Assembly: GCF_017591435.1 (NCBI RefSeq)
Contig: NC_059301.1
Coordinates: 31,956,986-32,020,985, forward strand
Origin: Portunus trituberculatus
Lineage: Eukaryota > Arthropoda > Malacostraca > Decapoda > Portunidae
Length of the DNA stretch: 64,000 nt
Direction of reading: 5' to 3'
The position numbers and the translations under genes are program-made. Under the pieces are notes generated by a model. The model saw nothing but the letters and a program-made list of their open reading frames with translations. It had not been told where the DNA came from and ran no database searches. Position 1 is the first letter of the stretch; each line of letters starts with the position of its first letter. This document shows, piece by piece, positions 22,529 to 33,559 of the stretch.

Positions 22529-24201
22529 ATGTCCTTTCTCCACTCCATGGAGGGCAAGTTGGTATCTCAGAACATCTCATTTTCTGATGATGATTCTACC
22601 CCACTGGCTGACCCTGAAAAAGCAAAAATCATGTCAGAGCACTTCCACCTCAAGATTGGTTTACCTCCTCCTCTTCGTCCGCCTCCAACCCTTACTTCAG
22701 TTATTGAAACTGCAGTCTCCTCTCCAGCTCTCCCATCCCTTGCTCAACCATTCAAGCCTCATGAACTCTCCTCAGTCTTAGCTACACTAAAACCCGGTAA
22801 GGCGCCATGCCTTGATAAAGTCCCATACGACTTCATCCGCCACCTCACCCCACCCCTACATGCCTGCCTCCTACAACTATACAACAGCAGCTGGCAATCG
22901 GGACAGTTTCCATCCACCTGGAAACCCGCCATCCTCATCCCCATCCACAAGCCTGGAAAGGACCCTACACTCCCCTCAGCATACAGGCCCATCACCCTCC
23001 TCTCCTGCATCGGGAAGCTGCTGGAGAGGTTAGTCAACACCCACCTCACCTGGTGGTTAGAAGCTAACATCAAGCTAGCAGAGGAGCAGTGTGGCTTCCA
23101 CCCTCACTGGAGTATCCTGGATATCACATCTGTGACACTTACCGCCAGTGTCAAGTCATGACGGCCCTCTTCCTTGACCTGGAGGGAGCATTTGATTCAG
23201 CACCACATGAGGGCATCCTGTACAAGCTGGCACTCATGGGTATCACTGGCACCACCCTTGCCTGGGTGCGCGACTTCCTCACCGGTCGCTCATTCCAAGT
23301 GGCCGTTGGTGCATCACTGTCACCTTCCCAAGGAATTCATCGTGGCGTACCTCAGGGATTCATTCTCAGGCCCCTTCTGTTCAATGTTCTTCTCTCTGAC
23401 CTACAGGTTCACCTTCTCCTCTATGCTAATGACATTACCATCGTCAGTCGAGCACCCACACTTTCCGAGGCTCAGGACCACCTGCAGGAGGCTGCCACCG
23501 CCTTGGGTGCATGGATGACAACCTGGGGGCTACAAGTTAGTGCCTTAAAGAGCTCTCTCATGTGTTTCACCATGAGAAAGCTTCCAACTCCACCTACTGT
23601 CACCTTAAGTGGGGAGGTTGTTCCATACTCAACCTCACACACCCTCCTTGGACTGCGGCTGGATGGCCCTCGCCTCTCCTGGGTAAATCACATCAGTTAT
23701 CTCCGTACCTCTTGCAACAAACGCCTGGATGTGATGAAGCAAATAGCTGGCATCTGCTGGGGAGCCAGTTGTGACCTGCTCCTCCACTACTATAAGACCA
23801 CCATCAGGGCCAAAATGCAGTATGCCAGCTGCTTCTATGGGTCAGCTGCCTACTCCAACCTCCTCAAGCTTGACCCCATTCAGAATGCTGCCTTGAGGAT
23901 CCTTATGGGGGCCATGAGATCCTCCCGAGTTGTTTCTCTACATGCAGAGAATGATGTTTCTCCACTGTCCACCCATAGATGGATGACCTTGTGCCAACAA
24001 TACAACAGGATACTGGACCTACCTGCTTCCCATCCCCTCTCTACCCTCCACTCCAACTCAGGGGTGGATCAGCAAGCTCCTGTATGGCTCCCCGCTGCCC
24101 GTCAGCCACTAATAGTGCATGCCCTGCTCAGCCTAACCATTCTCCACTTACCACCACCACCTCCACAGCCTGTCAACCCCTACTCACCTTTTCCTTCATG
24201 A
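22529..24201 (+). pseudogene. LINE reverse transcriptase (I-type), active-site Asp replaced
   Basis: Fingers at 22529-23161: GKAPCLDKVPYDF, WKPAILIPIHKPGKDP, AYRPITLLSCIGK. A frameshift near 23100-23160 leads to the palm at 23162-24201: motif A LFLDLEGAFDSAPH, motif B RGVPQGFILRP, motif C YANDITIV. Motif C should be YADD; the first Asp is Asn, which should abolish polymerisation. The 370-codon palm frame is otherwise long and open. Confidence 0.85.
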
Positions 24202-24452
24202 CTGGACGTCTCCCATAATTTTGCTCTCCACGTTCCTGGATTTCCTCACAAACCATCTGTGAGTGGATTAGCAGCACCCCACTTCCAAAAGCTGGAGATG
24301 CCTCCCTGCCCTCCTCGGCAGCAGCTATATATGACGCCAGTACAGCTATCTGTAAGACATGGAGGCTTCCTGAGTACACAGATGTCCTTACCACGGAGCT
24401 CTTTGCCCTTCTCTGGGCCCTCATCTACCTTTGCACCTCTCACCCGAAGTCC

Positions 24453-24960
24453 ATGGTGGTAATTTACACCAACTCCCGCTCATCTCTCTCTCTCCTCCTG
24501 TCCTGGCAGCCATCCTCCGCCACAACCCTCGTCCACTCCATCCAGAGCACCTTCCTCCATCTCCTGAACACTGGCTGGGATATCACTTACCAGTGGGTGC
24601 CTTCCCACAGGGGCATCCAGGGGAATGAGGTGGTGGATGCTGCTGCCAAGATGGCCTTAACCCATGTAAACATTACCCCCCTACCCCTCCAGCTTTATTC
24701 TGCCAAACGGCTCATATCTCGCCTCTGCCACTCATCCTGGGACTCTTCACTCAACACCGCTCTCCGAGTCACCTCTATGGGCCTTTACTGTAGTGACTCA
24801 TCTCCACAGCCTTGGGTCAGGAAACAGTCCCGCATCCTAGATGTAGCACTCACCTGCCTCCGTCTGGGCCACACAAGACTCACAGCACACCTGCATTGCC
24901 TGGGTCTATCATCAGACCCCTACTGTCCCTGGTGCAGGACAGTCGAGGAAACCATCGAAC
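24453..24960 (+). pseudogene. LINE RNase H and C-terminal region (I-type), interrupted
   Basis: IYTNSRSSLSLL (normally YTDS; Asp to Asn) and WVPSHRGIQGNEVVDAAAK (HRGxxGNExVD block with the last Asp). The C-terminal LGHTRLTAHLHCLGL and DPYCPWC follow. The frame then runs into the poly(T) at 24965. The upstream RNase H strand with the first Asp lies in another frame near 24300. Confidence 0.8.
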
Positions 24961-25101
24961 TTCCTTTTTTTTTTTTTTTTTTTTTTTTTAACGTAGGGAA
25001 GAGGGCCAGTCGAGGGCAAAAAAAAAAGAAAGTTAGGAAAAAGCCCACTTGAGCGCTGGCTCTCCAAAGAGTACAAAAAGTGCCAAAACTGTCAGCCAGA
25101 A

Positions 25102-25683
25102 TTAGGGAAGCAAATGCCTCGATACCTCCCTCTTAAAAGAAGACAAGTTGTAGGAATTCGGAAATACAGATGCAGGGAGGGAGTTCCAGAGTTTACCAGT
25201 GAAAGGGATGAATGATTGAGCGTACTGGTTAACTCTTGCATTAGAGAGTTGGACAGAATAGGGATGAGAGGAAGAAGAAAGCCTTGTGCAGCGTGGCTGC
25301 AGGAGGAGGGGAGGCATGCAGTTAGCAAGATCAGTAGAACAGTTACCATGAAAATAGCGATAAAATATAGAAGGGGATGTAACATTTCGGCATTGAGAAA
25401 GAGACTGAAGACAGTTAGTCAGAGGAGGGGAGTTGATGAGACGAAGAGCTTTTGATTCCACCCCATCAAGCAAAGTTGTGTGACTGGAACCCCCCCAAAC
25501 ATGCGAAGAGTACTCCATACAGGGACGGATAAGGCTCTTATACAGAGTAAGCAGTTGGAGGGGCGAGAAAAACTGGCGGAGGCACCTCAGAACACCTAAT
25601 TTCATAGAAGCTGTTTTAGCAAGAGATGAGATGTGAAGTTTCCAGTTAAGATTATGAGCAAAGGACAGACCGAGGATATTCAT
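25102..25683 (-). pseudogene. RT C-terminal domain of the poly(A) LINE
   Basis: An open frame of 193 codons: MNILGLSFAHNLNWKLHI, KLGVLRCLRQFFSP, LIRPCMEYSSHVWGGS and, near the end, FIPFTGKLWNSLPASVFP. It lies just before the roughly 110-bp 3' UTR and poly(A). The upstream palm is separated by the duplicated segment. Confidence 0.8.
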
Positions 25684-26442
25684 TGTGGAAGAGGGAGACA
25701 GTTGAGTGTCATTGAAGAAGAGGGGATAGTTGTCTGGAAGGTTGTGTCGAGTTGATAGATGGAGGAATTGAGTTTTTGAGGCATTGAAAACTACTAGATT
25801 TTCTCTGCCCCAATTGGAAATTTTAGAAAGATTGGAAGTCAGGCGTTCCGTGGCGTCCCCGCGTGATCTGTTAATTTCCTGAAGGGTTGGACGTCTCTGA
25901 AAGAACGTGGAAAGATGTAGGGTGGTATCATCAGCGTAGGAGTGGCTAGGGCAAGAAGTTTGGTTAAGAAGGTCATTAATTACAGGGACGGATAAGGGTC
26001 TTATATAGAGTAAGCAGTTGGAGGGGCGAGAAAAACTGGCAGAGGCGCCTCAGAACACCTAATTTCATAGAAGCTGTTTTAGCAAGAGATGAGATGTGAA
26101 GTTTCCAGTTAAGATTATGAGCAAAGGACAGACCGAGGATATTCATTGTGGAAGAGGGAGACAGTTGAGTGTCATTGAAGAAGAGGGGATAGTTGTCTGG
26201 AAGGTTGTGTCGAGTTGATAGATGGAGGAATTGAGTTTTTGAGGCATTGAAAACTACTAGATTTTCTCTGCCCCAATTGGAAATTTTAGAAAGATCGGAA
26301 GTCAGGCGTTCCGTGGCGTCCCGCGTGATCTGTTAATTTCCTGAAGGGTTGGACGTCTCTGAAAGAACGTGGAAAGATGTAGGGTGGTATCATCAGCGTA
26401 GGAGTGGATAGTGCAAGAAGTTTGGTTAAGAAGGTCATTAAT
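25519..26442. repeat. 462-bp tandem duplication inside the poly(A) LINE
   Basis: 25519-25980 and 25982-26442 are nearly identical direct copies, both beginning ACAGGGACGGATAAGG and ending AAGGTCATTAAT, with an offset of 462-463 bp. The upstream unit interrupts the RT reading frame. Confidence 0.9.
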
Positions 26443-26667
26443 GAATAATAGAAAGAGAGTGGGTGACAGGACAGAACCCTGAGGAACACCACTATTAATA
26501 GGTTTAGGAGAAGAACAGTAGCCGTCTACCACAACAGCAATAGAGCGGTCGGAAAGGAAATATGAGCTAAAGTTGCAGAGAGAAGGATAGAAGCCGTAAG
26601 AGGGCAGTTTTGAAATCAAAGCTATATGCCAGACTCTATCAAAAGCTTTTGATATGTCTGACGCAAC
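26302..26667 (-). pseudogene. RT palm of the poly(A) LINE
   Basis: SDISKAFDRVW (motif A), SGVPQGSVLSP (motif B) and SYADDTTLHL (motif C, both Asp present), with a frame break near 26320 at a CCC versus CCCC difference between the two duplicated units. Confidence 0.8.
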
Positions 26668-26795
26668 AGCAACACTGCCCCCGCTTCCACTCCCACCATG
26701 TTGTGCTCCGTGATCACCTTGTTGCCTTGGGTGTGTCTACCTTTCATCTGCCCACCCTGCTGGCGGCGGCGAGCGTCCACTCCTCACACTGAGCT
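26668..26795 (+). pseudogene. Displaced C terminus of the I-type LINE
   Basis: HCPRFHSHHVVLRDHL then STFHLPTLLAA matches the tail carried in T1a and T1b and continues the reading lost at 24960. It is the far side of the inserted LINE. Confidence 0.65.
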
Positions 26796-26966
26796 GCGGT
26801 TCTCCGCCTCACCTGCGTCTTCCTGAAGAAGTGTTGACAACTACCCCACCTGTGATCACCTCACAGGCCACCACCAAGGCTCATAGGATCTGTGAGATCG
26901 TCGAAGCCCGAAAACAACAACAACTGAACTACTTTTCACTGTTAGGCTACGACAAAAAATATATAC

Positions 26967-26968
<2 letters not shown>

Positions 26969-27035
<67 letters not shown>
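26969..27035. repeat. (AT)n microsatellite
   Basis: An AT tract forming the left flank of T1b. The MITE's TA target is part of it. Confidence 0.95.
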
Positions 27036-27038
<3 letters not shown>

Positions 27039-27305
27039 TAAAGTCCCGGGTTACGTCGGTCTCGAGTTACGTCAAACTCGTAGTTATGTCAGTCCATTAT
27101 AAGGCAATTTAAGATTAAAAAAATTGAAAATTTATAAGTCGTAAAGTGCGGGATTTATTGTTATTGTTGGTGGTTGCCCGCCACACCGCCCGCTTCACGC
27201 TTAAATACAATAACACCCTGCCTCAGTTCCACCACACCATCGCCCCTGGGAAGAGTGTTATCCTACTTCTGCGTTTACTGACTCAAGTTCTTAGTATCTT
27301 GCTCA

Positions 27306-27428
27306 ATGGCACCAAAGAGAAAACTTCTTAATGACAGCAGTGATGCTAAGAAAAGGAAAACCATTATGCTACAAGAAATAGAGGACATAATTAAAAGACA
27401 TGAGAAGGGAGGCAGCAGCTGTGTGTGA
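27306..27428 (+). pseudogene. N terminus of pogo/Tigger transposase (T1b)
   Basis: Forty codons, MAPKRKLLNDSSDAKKRKTI followed by LQEIEDIIKRHEKG, then a stop. This is the basic leader and first helix of the CENP-B-type DNA-binding domain. The DDE catalytic domain is missing, so the element is non-autonomous. Confidence 0.65.
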
Positions 27429-27539
27429 GGGAGGGAAGAAGAAAATGGGAAGCCCGTTACCATGACAACGGGGAGGTTGACGACTTTGAGGGCTCGCACA
27501 CCCATCACAACAATAACAACTCCGGAGCCTTCACCTGGG

Positions 27540-27775
27540 CCACACGACACTCACAGCTGACTTGCACCGTCTGCGCCTGTCTGCTGATCCCTATTGCCCT
27601 TTCCTATTGCATTTCCTGCCCCGCTGCCCACGCTTCTACTCCCACCGCAATGCACTACGTTCCCAGCTGTCCACCCTGTGGGCGTCACAACATTCGACCT
27701 GCCCACCCGCCTGGCGGCCTCAGGCGTCCATCCCTCTCGGCAACCTACAGTCCTTCGCGTTCGTGGCCCTAATCA
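27540..27775 (+). pseudogene. LINE C-terminal fragment carried inside T1b
   Basis: This matches the fragment in T1a: LHRLRLSADPYCPFLLHF, LPRCPRFYSH and the CCTAATCAACAAC 3' tail. It is in several frames because of small indels. Confidence 0.7.
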
Positions 27776-27983
27776 ACAACAAAAACAAGCTTGTGTTTCA
27801 TATTCCTACATAGTTGTAAATAATATAACAATATAACCTTTAACTTACCTGAATGACCATAAACAATGATTGGTTGAAAATTCGATAATATGCTTTGAAA
27901 TGTACGGAAACTCGAGTTACGTACAAAATCGACTTACGTCATGTTTCAGGAATGTAACTCTGACGTAAACCGAGACCTTACTG

Positions 27984-27985
<2 letters not shown>

Positions 27986-28048
<63 letters not shown>

Positions 28049-28066
28049 TTATATATATATATATAA
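27986..28066. repeat. (AT)n microsatellite
   Basis: AT tract with a CATTT interruption near 28047, between T1b and the outer T2 copy. Confidence 0.9.
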
Positions 28067-28177
28067 GCTTGAGCTTATAAGAAAGTGTGAGACAGGTATA
28101 GCTCACAGTGTCATTGCAGTACAAATGGCTGTCCCTAGATCAACAGTATCAACAGTTTGGAAGAACAGGGACAAGTG

Positions 28178-28929
28178 CAGGGGATCCTCACAATTCGATG
28201 GGGTTAGGGCAGTTTTTCCTTGGTTAAATCATCTTTTATTCAAATCGTGAAGCAATTTCTCCCATAGGATACTTAAGAATTAGGAGGGATAGGGACCAAC
28301 ATCCAGCCTAGACCTCCCAAACCATCACTATAACGTCTAAAAAACAGTAACTTAGACTAAATCAGTACTATTAAAGGCTTCATTTATATCTAACTTTTTT
28401 TATTAAACACATTAGAGTACTGTACAGTACATGTTTGAAATAAAAACACTTGCATGATGTAGCGGTCTCGCGGTACATGTCCCTGTTCTTCCAAATTGTT
28501 GATACTGTTGATCTAGGGACACCCATTTGTGCTGCAATGACACTGTGAGTTTTACCTGCCTCACACTTTCTTATAAGCTCAAGCTTATCTTTGAAAGACA
28601 GGAAATTGTGCTTCTTAGGGCTGGGGGCTAAAGGTGGCTTTGCATGGCATGGTTGAAGTGGCATGGAGGCAGGAGGTGGAACGGTGGAGCGTGGCCTGTC
28701 TGAACGCCGGCTGGGGCGAGATTGACGCAGATTAAGTTGGTTTACACTTCTGCCTGGCAGGCTGGCGGCGAATTTGGAGTGGCGGCGGATTTGACTGGGT
28801 GGGTGGCGCACGAGATATGAATGTCGAATTGTTGAGTCAGTCGGTTGAACCTTGAGAATTGGGTATTAATTAACCTAGTTCAAATTGGCGATAATTCGAA
28901 CTGAACACTCGAATCATGAGGATCCCCTG
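28178..28929 (-). mobile_element. Tigger-like MITE family 2 (T2b), inserted in T2c
   Basis: CAGGGGATCCTCA and ATGAGGATCCCCTG ends. The right flank is TA and the left flank TG, most simply a mutated TA. Excising it restores the T2c text ACAAG/TACCGC, matching the uninterrupted ACATGTACCGC in T2b itself. Confidence 0.85.
28380..28811 (-). pseudogene. pogo/Tigger transposase N-terminal exon (T2b)
   Basis: A 143-codon frame. Residues ~70-105 (NFLSFKDKLELIRKCEAGK, VPRSTVSTIWKNRD) form a psq/CENP-B-type helix-turn-helix that binds the TIR in pogo transposases. No DDE domain follows, as expected for a MITE. Confidence 0.7.
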
Positions 28930-29223
28930 TACCGCAAAATCGCTGCAAGTGTTCTTATTTCCAAAACATGTACTGTACAGCACCTTAATGTGTTTAATAA
29001 AAAAAGTTAGATATAAATGAAGCCTTTGATAGTACTGATTTAGTCTGTTAGTGTTTTTTAGTGGTTATAGTGATGTTTTGAGGGGCTTTAGGCTGGAGGT
29101 TGGTCCCTATCCCCCCTGATTCTTAAGTATCTTATGGGAAAAATTGCTTCATGATTCCAGTAAGTGCTGATTCGACTGATGAAAAACTGCCCTAACCCCG
29201 TCGAATTGTGAGGAGTCCCTGTA

Positions 29224-29690
29224 CAATAATACCTTGAGATACAAACACCCCCCAACATACGATTTTTTTTTATATACAACGAAAAATTTCATGTAATTTA
29301 CGCCTCGAAATATGAAAATATTTTTAAGATATGAATAGCCATTGGTAGGTGGTGCAGCAATCGCTCCGCTACCCGTGTCCACCCTAACATTCAGCCCTTG
29401 TTGTGTATCGTTGTTCATCCTTTCTGCATGTATGTGTCTGTGCTCCTCAGCAGTGTGTATTTTTTCTTAAGTTTTGTGAACTCAAGACCCTGTGATCATG
29501 GGTCCCAAAAGTAAAAGTTTGGCAAGAAACATACAAAATAGCCTGTATTCACATATTGATTACACTTGGAAATTCAATAAACAAGTGAGTACAAGTGGTA
29601 TTCTGCCCACAAGCAACTCTTCCTCTTTGCGATGCAAAAAACCAGAAGTCTTTAGATGCTATGGTTACCAAAATATTACAGGTTGAATGA
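29224..29690 (+). mobile_element. Tigger-like family 3 left end
   Basis: TA then CAATAATACCTTGAGATAC begins immediately at the TA that closes T2c. An ATG at 29497 (MGPKSKSL) may be the transposase start. No right end is seen before the (CT)n tract. Confidence 0.5.
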
Positions 29691-29772
29691 AGTGGTATCA
29701 TCGGTGTAAATGGCCTTGTGTCCAATCCGGTTCAGCGGCCTTGGCTAGAGCGATAGAAAACAGGCCCCTTGT

Positions 29773-30599
<827 letters not shown>

Positions 30600-30735
30600 A
30601 GTTACGGCAACACCATCTCCCTCAGCCAGCCACGTCATTTCTTTCTTGAGACGCGCTTGCGTGCGGACTCAGTTACAGTGCTCTGGAACACTTTTTGCCC
30701 AGCTGTTTCCTCTATGAGGACCGGTTTGCATTTAT

Positions 30736-31410
30736 GGCTGGCCATCAGGAAGTTCAGGAGGGCTTGTCGTCGCCTTCTCCTTCTTATGGCAATGGTGAGT
30801 TTGTCCATAGCGGCGACTGGTGTTAGCGGCGGCCAGGACTCAACCCGCCATGCCACCAGCTCACCGCTGGGCTCTTCATCACCTTTTTTCTCGGCCTCAT
30901 ACGTTGTCAGGAGAGTCTGTGCTTCGTCTGGATGCAGGAGAGTCCTTGGGAGTGCCCACAACAATCCACACTTTGTATGTATTGTCTGCCGTGATGGTTT
31001 CTGTGATGTAAACGACAGATGTCGGGAGTGTGCTGAGTGGAGTCCCAGGCGGGTGCTCAGTTCCCTTAAGTTCCAACAGACTTTACAGTAGAGGCGAGAC
31101 TTTAAAGCTAGGAAGAAAGCCTCTAACCCTTCAGGCCAGTCTCAGGAGCTTTTTACCAAATGTTCTGATTCTCGTGGCACGGTCCTGTCACCCACGGCTT
31201 CAGGATCAGACAGGGATTCGGTACCTGGATCAGTGGGGCCTGAGGATTCGATTTCTCAGATTCCGGGATCCAAAGTGTCTCCTTGGGATAAGTCAAAGTT
31301 TTTTTAAGGAGTTGGCTGCTTTCCTCGGGTTTCAGGAAGGCAGTAAACATGTTTCCTTCCCTGATATGGTATCAGCTATGGTGTCTAAGGAAGTAGAAGG
31401 GGCAGGTTAA
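30736..31410 (+). pseudogene. DIRS gag, N-terminal part (D5)
   Basis: A possible start is MAGHQEVQEG at 30736. After frame changes the sequence shows HFVCIVCRDGFCDVNDRC then ECAEW, a Cys-rich motif found near the N terminus of gag-like proteins in DIRS elements of aquatic animals. Further on are KELAAFLGFQEG-type residues. Several frameshifts and a stop at 31410 are present. Confidence 0.55.
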
Positions 31411-31809
31411 CTCCTAATGCCGCCTCTCTTACAGCTGTCCCCTCGCTCTCAGTTCAAGGTGCAGTGCAGTCCGCTACCAACCCCCCTCCCGGCTTCAGCG
31501 CAAGGCAGAGTGTGAAGTCACTCCTAGCTGATGTGCCGGCAGGGGGGTAACCGGGAGTAGGAGAGGCCTGGGGATGAGTTAGGATTAGATCAGGCTGTCC
31601 CTCCACATGATCCATGGGGGAGAAACCATGGTACAATAACTTTTTGATAGGTAGACGCACGAGAACATTATTGGAACCACCAGCTGACTCAGTGACGTCA
31701 TTCGGTCGTGTAAACAACTCCATATCTTCGAGTGAGTGTACACGTGTGGCAGAATTTGATCTTGGATTGTATGTTTCATGTGCCTTAATATTAATTTCTT
31801 ATTGTTAGT

Positions 31810-32083
31810 ATGGACAAAGCTAGACCGTGTGCAATGTATGGATGCACGCACGCCTGCCAAGTCTAGTAATTTTAATTATTATAAATTCCCCAATAACAAG
31901 ACCATTGCAAGACAGTGGCTCCAAAAATGCTATCATGCTGACACAGTAAACGTAAATAATGCCATGATTTGTGAGCAACATTTTAGTTCCGCCCAAATTA
32001 AGCGCAATTTGAAATATGAGTTATTAGGTTCCCCAGTTCCAAGGAGTTGGAGGGATCTAAAAACTGAGGCAGTCCCTGATTAA
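31810..32083 (+). pseudogene. THAP zinc-finger domain of P-type transposase
   Basis: The first frame is MDKARPCAMYGCTHAC (C-x4-C). After a one-base shift near 31855 comes NYYKFPNNKTIARQWLQ, then ICEQHFSSAQI (C-x2-H) and LKTEAVPD (AVPxx box). All C2CH ligands and the invariant Trp, Phe and Pro of a THAP domain are visible. The domain binds the transposon ends. A stop follows at 32081-32083. Confidence 0.8.
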
Positions 32084-32302
32084 AATCTGCCATTTTGTGG
32101 ACACAATAATGGAAGTGGCCTTTCTGCAAAAAATACAGGTAAGGAAACTTAGATTTACTGGCTAAATCTGATCAGTTTCAACACTCCAAATTAGAAATTG
32201 TATAATCTGCTTATGCTTAATGAACGAAATTAGTTCTACTAGTAGCCTAGACCTAGTCCATAATTTACAGGCTATGCCAGCCTTACAGGCTACTGACTGT
32301 AC

Positions 32303-32343
32303 CATGGTACAATAACTTTTTGATGTCTCGTTATTGTACCATG
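32303..32343. repeat. 41-bp miniature pair of P-type terminal repeats
   Basis: CATGGTACAATAAC, a 13-base spacer and GTTATTGTACCATG: two complete terminal repeats facing each other inside the larger P element. It could be a minimal nested element or the scar of one that lost its interior. Confidence 0.85.
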
Positions 32344-33559
32344 GGTTTACACTCAAGAATAAAGTACCTATATGAAGTGTGAATAGTTTAGGGCCGATGC
32401 AACCTAAAGGAATGGATTGCCACGTTTAAATAGCGGTATGCACTCACAGTCCATTCATATCACATGCATTTCAATGGCTTACGGTCCCCACTGAAATGCA
32501 TTTAGTATGTGACAGCACAGTAAACAGAGCGTGACCGTCCCTGTATAGTGTGGATCGCCTTTAGACTCATACGTGCATTAGCCTTTAGCCTCTTGTAGTT
32601 TTATATGTAGAGAGAACAGTGAGGTGCTGAGGAAGACGACGAAGGTACATGAAGGCAAAGAGGATCAGAGGAAATCAGTGTGCATTATACAATTATGCAT
32701 AATGTATATGGCTTGAAAAATCCACTAACAATGTTTTTGAGCCACATCTACTAGGCTATCTGACTTGTCTTTATCTTGTCTATCTCTATGAAATATCATC
32801 AACATTCAATCACTAATGTGTATCATATTCAATTTTCAACTGCATGAGTAATGGATCATGAAAAGAAAAAAGTTTTATATTAATTATTCATGATTTATTG
32901 AGTAGTAGACTATTGCAATCAGAGCTGGCTAGGCGAGTGGATGACGTCACAGAAACAGTGTTTCAGAAGACTTACCAGTAGGGCTGTGAGTTCAAGACTC
33001 TCATGCGTCTACCTGTTTCTCGTTATTGTACCATGGGGGAAACACTCTAGGACCCCTAAGGATCATCCATGGAGGATCAAGCGATCCTGTCCTGAGGTGG
33101 AGTGAGATCTGGATCCTTTACATGTAGGATCTTCTTCAGGACGGGGTCAGGGCAGGAACAGGCGTGTGTGTCCAGTACAGCACCTCTGCCCACTGACCGT
33201 GGGTGAGGGTCCAGCTGTGCAACGCTAGGGCCCACACAGCTTGAGAGGGGTGCGATCCATGCCATGCCTCCCGCCCCTTCTCGGTCCACAAGGCACACAG
33301 GAGTGCCAGGTACAGACGCCACCTCCTATGCCTCTTTCCACCATAAACAGTTTCACCCTGTTGCTCCTCACCCTGAAGCAAAAGGATCTGTTCTAGGATC
33401 ACTTCAGGATCCAGGATCTTCTCTGCATACTAGAACCCGAGGTCCATTAGGAGATCCAGGGTTGCCAGGAGTCCCCTCTTCAGGATACTTTGAAGATCGC
33501 GGCGTAGATTCTTCTGAGGAGGAAGCTGACACAAGGGATAACAGAGAGACTGTTTCCCC

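Larger units (their letters stand above)
24965..26667 (-). mobile_element. Poly(A) LINE inserted in the I-type LINE (5' truncated)
   Basis: A minus-strand LINE whose 3' end is a 25-base poly(A) (poly(T) at 24965-24989). It contains the end of RT and a C-terminal domain and is truncated near 26667 inside RT motif A (SDISKAFDRVW). It holds a 462-bp internal tandem duplication. The clade is left open (jockey- or L2-like). Confidence 0.8.
19900..26930 (+). mobile_element. I-type LINE with zinc-knuckle ORF1 and RNase H, interrupted at 24964
   Basis: A plus-strand LINE in this order: ORF1 with three cysteine knuckles, AP endonuclease, RT, RNase H and a Cys/His C terminus. RNase H after RT places it in the I group. 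The C-terminal codons stop at 24964, where a minus-strand poly(A) LINE sits, and resume near 26668 (HCPRFHSHHVVLRDHL), ending in a CAACAACAA-rich 3' end near 26930. The 5' limit is approximate; a short (CT)n lies at 19872-19893. Confidence 0.8.
27036..27983. mobile_element. Tigger-like MITE family 1 (T1b), opposite orientation to T1a
   Basis: Ends are CAGTAAAGTCCCGGG and CGAGACCTTACTG, with TA at 27034-27035 and 27984-27985. It is inserted within an (AT)n tract that continues on the other side. Confidence 0.85.
28067..29221 (+). mobile_element. Tigger-like family 2 element (T2c), left-truncated, with T2b inside
   Basis: The plus-strand text starts in the transposase helix-turn-helix (KLELIRKCETG, VPRSTVSTVWKNRD), is interrupted at 28178, resumes at 28930 and ends GGAGTCCCTG followed by TA at 29222. 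The left end is lost in the (AT)n tract. Confidence 0.75.
31627..33035 (+). mobile_element. P-element relative with THAP domain (1.4 kb, non-autonomous)
   Basis: Perfect 14-bp terminal repeats CATGGTACAATAAC and GTTATTGTACCATG, plus a subterminal pair (AGGTAGACGCACGAGA at 31650; TCTCATGCGTCTACCT at 32998). The flanking 8-bp duplication is GGAGAAAC (31619-31626) and GGGGAAAC (33036-33043), one mismatch. A CATG start, AATAAC and 8-bp duplication are hallmarks of the P superfamily. Only the THAP exon remains; the catalytic domain is missing. Confidence 0.85.

Noticed and set aside
30635..30964. A 109-codon minus-strand frame rich in Arg (IRRRRRRQALL)
   Set aside because: Antisense to the D5 gag start, which has the recognisable Cys motif on the plus strand.
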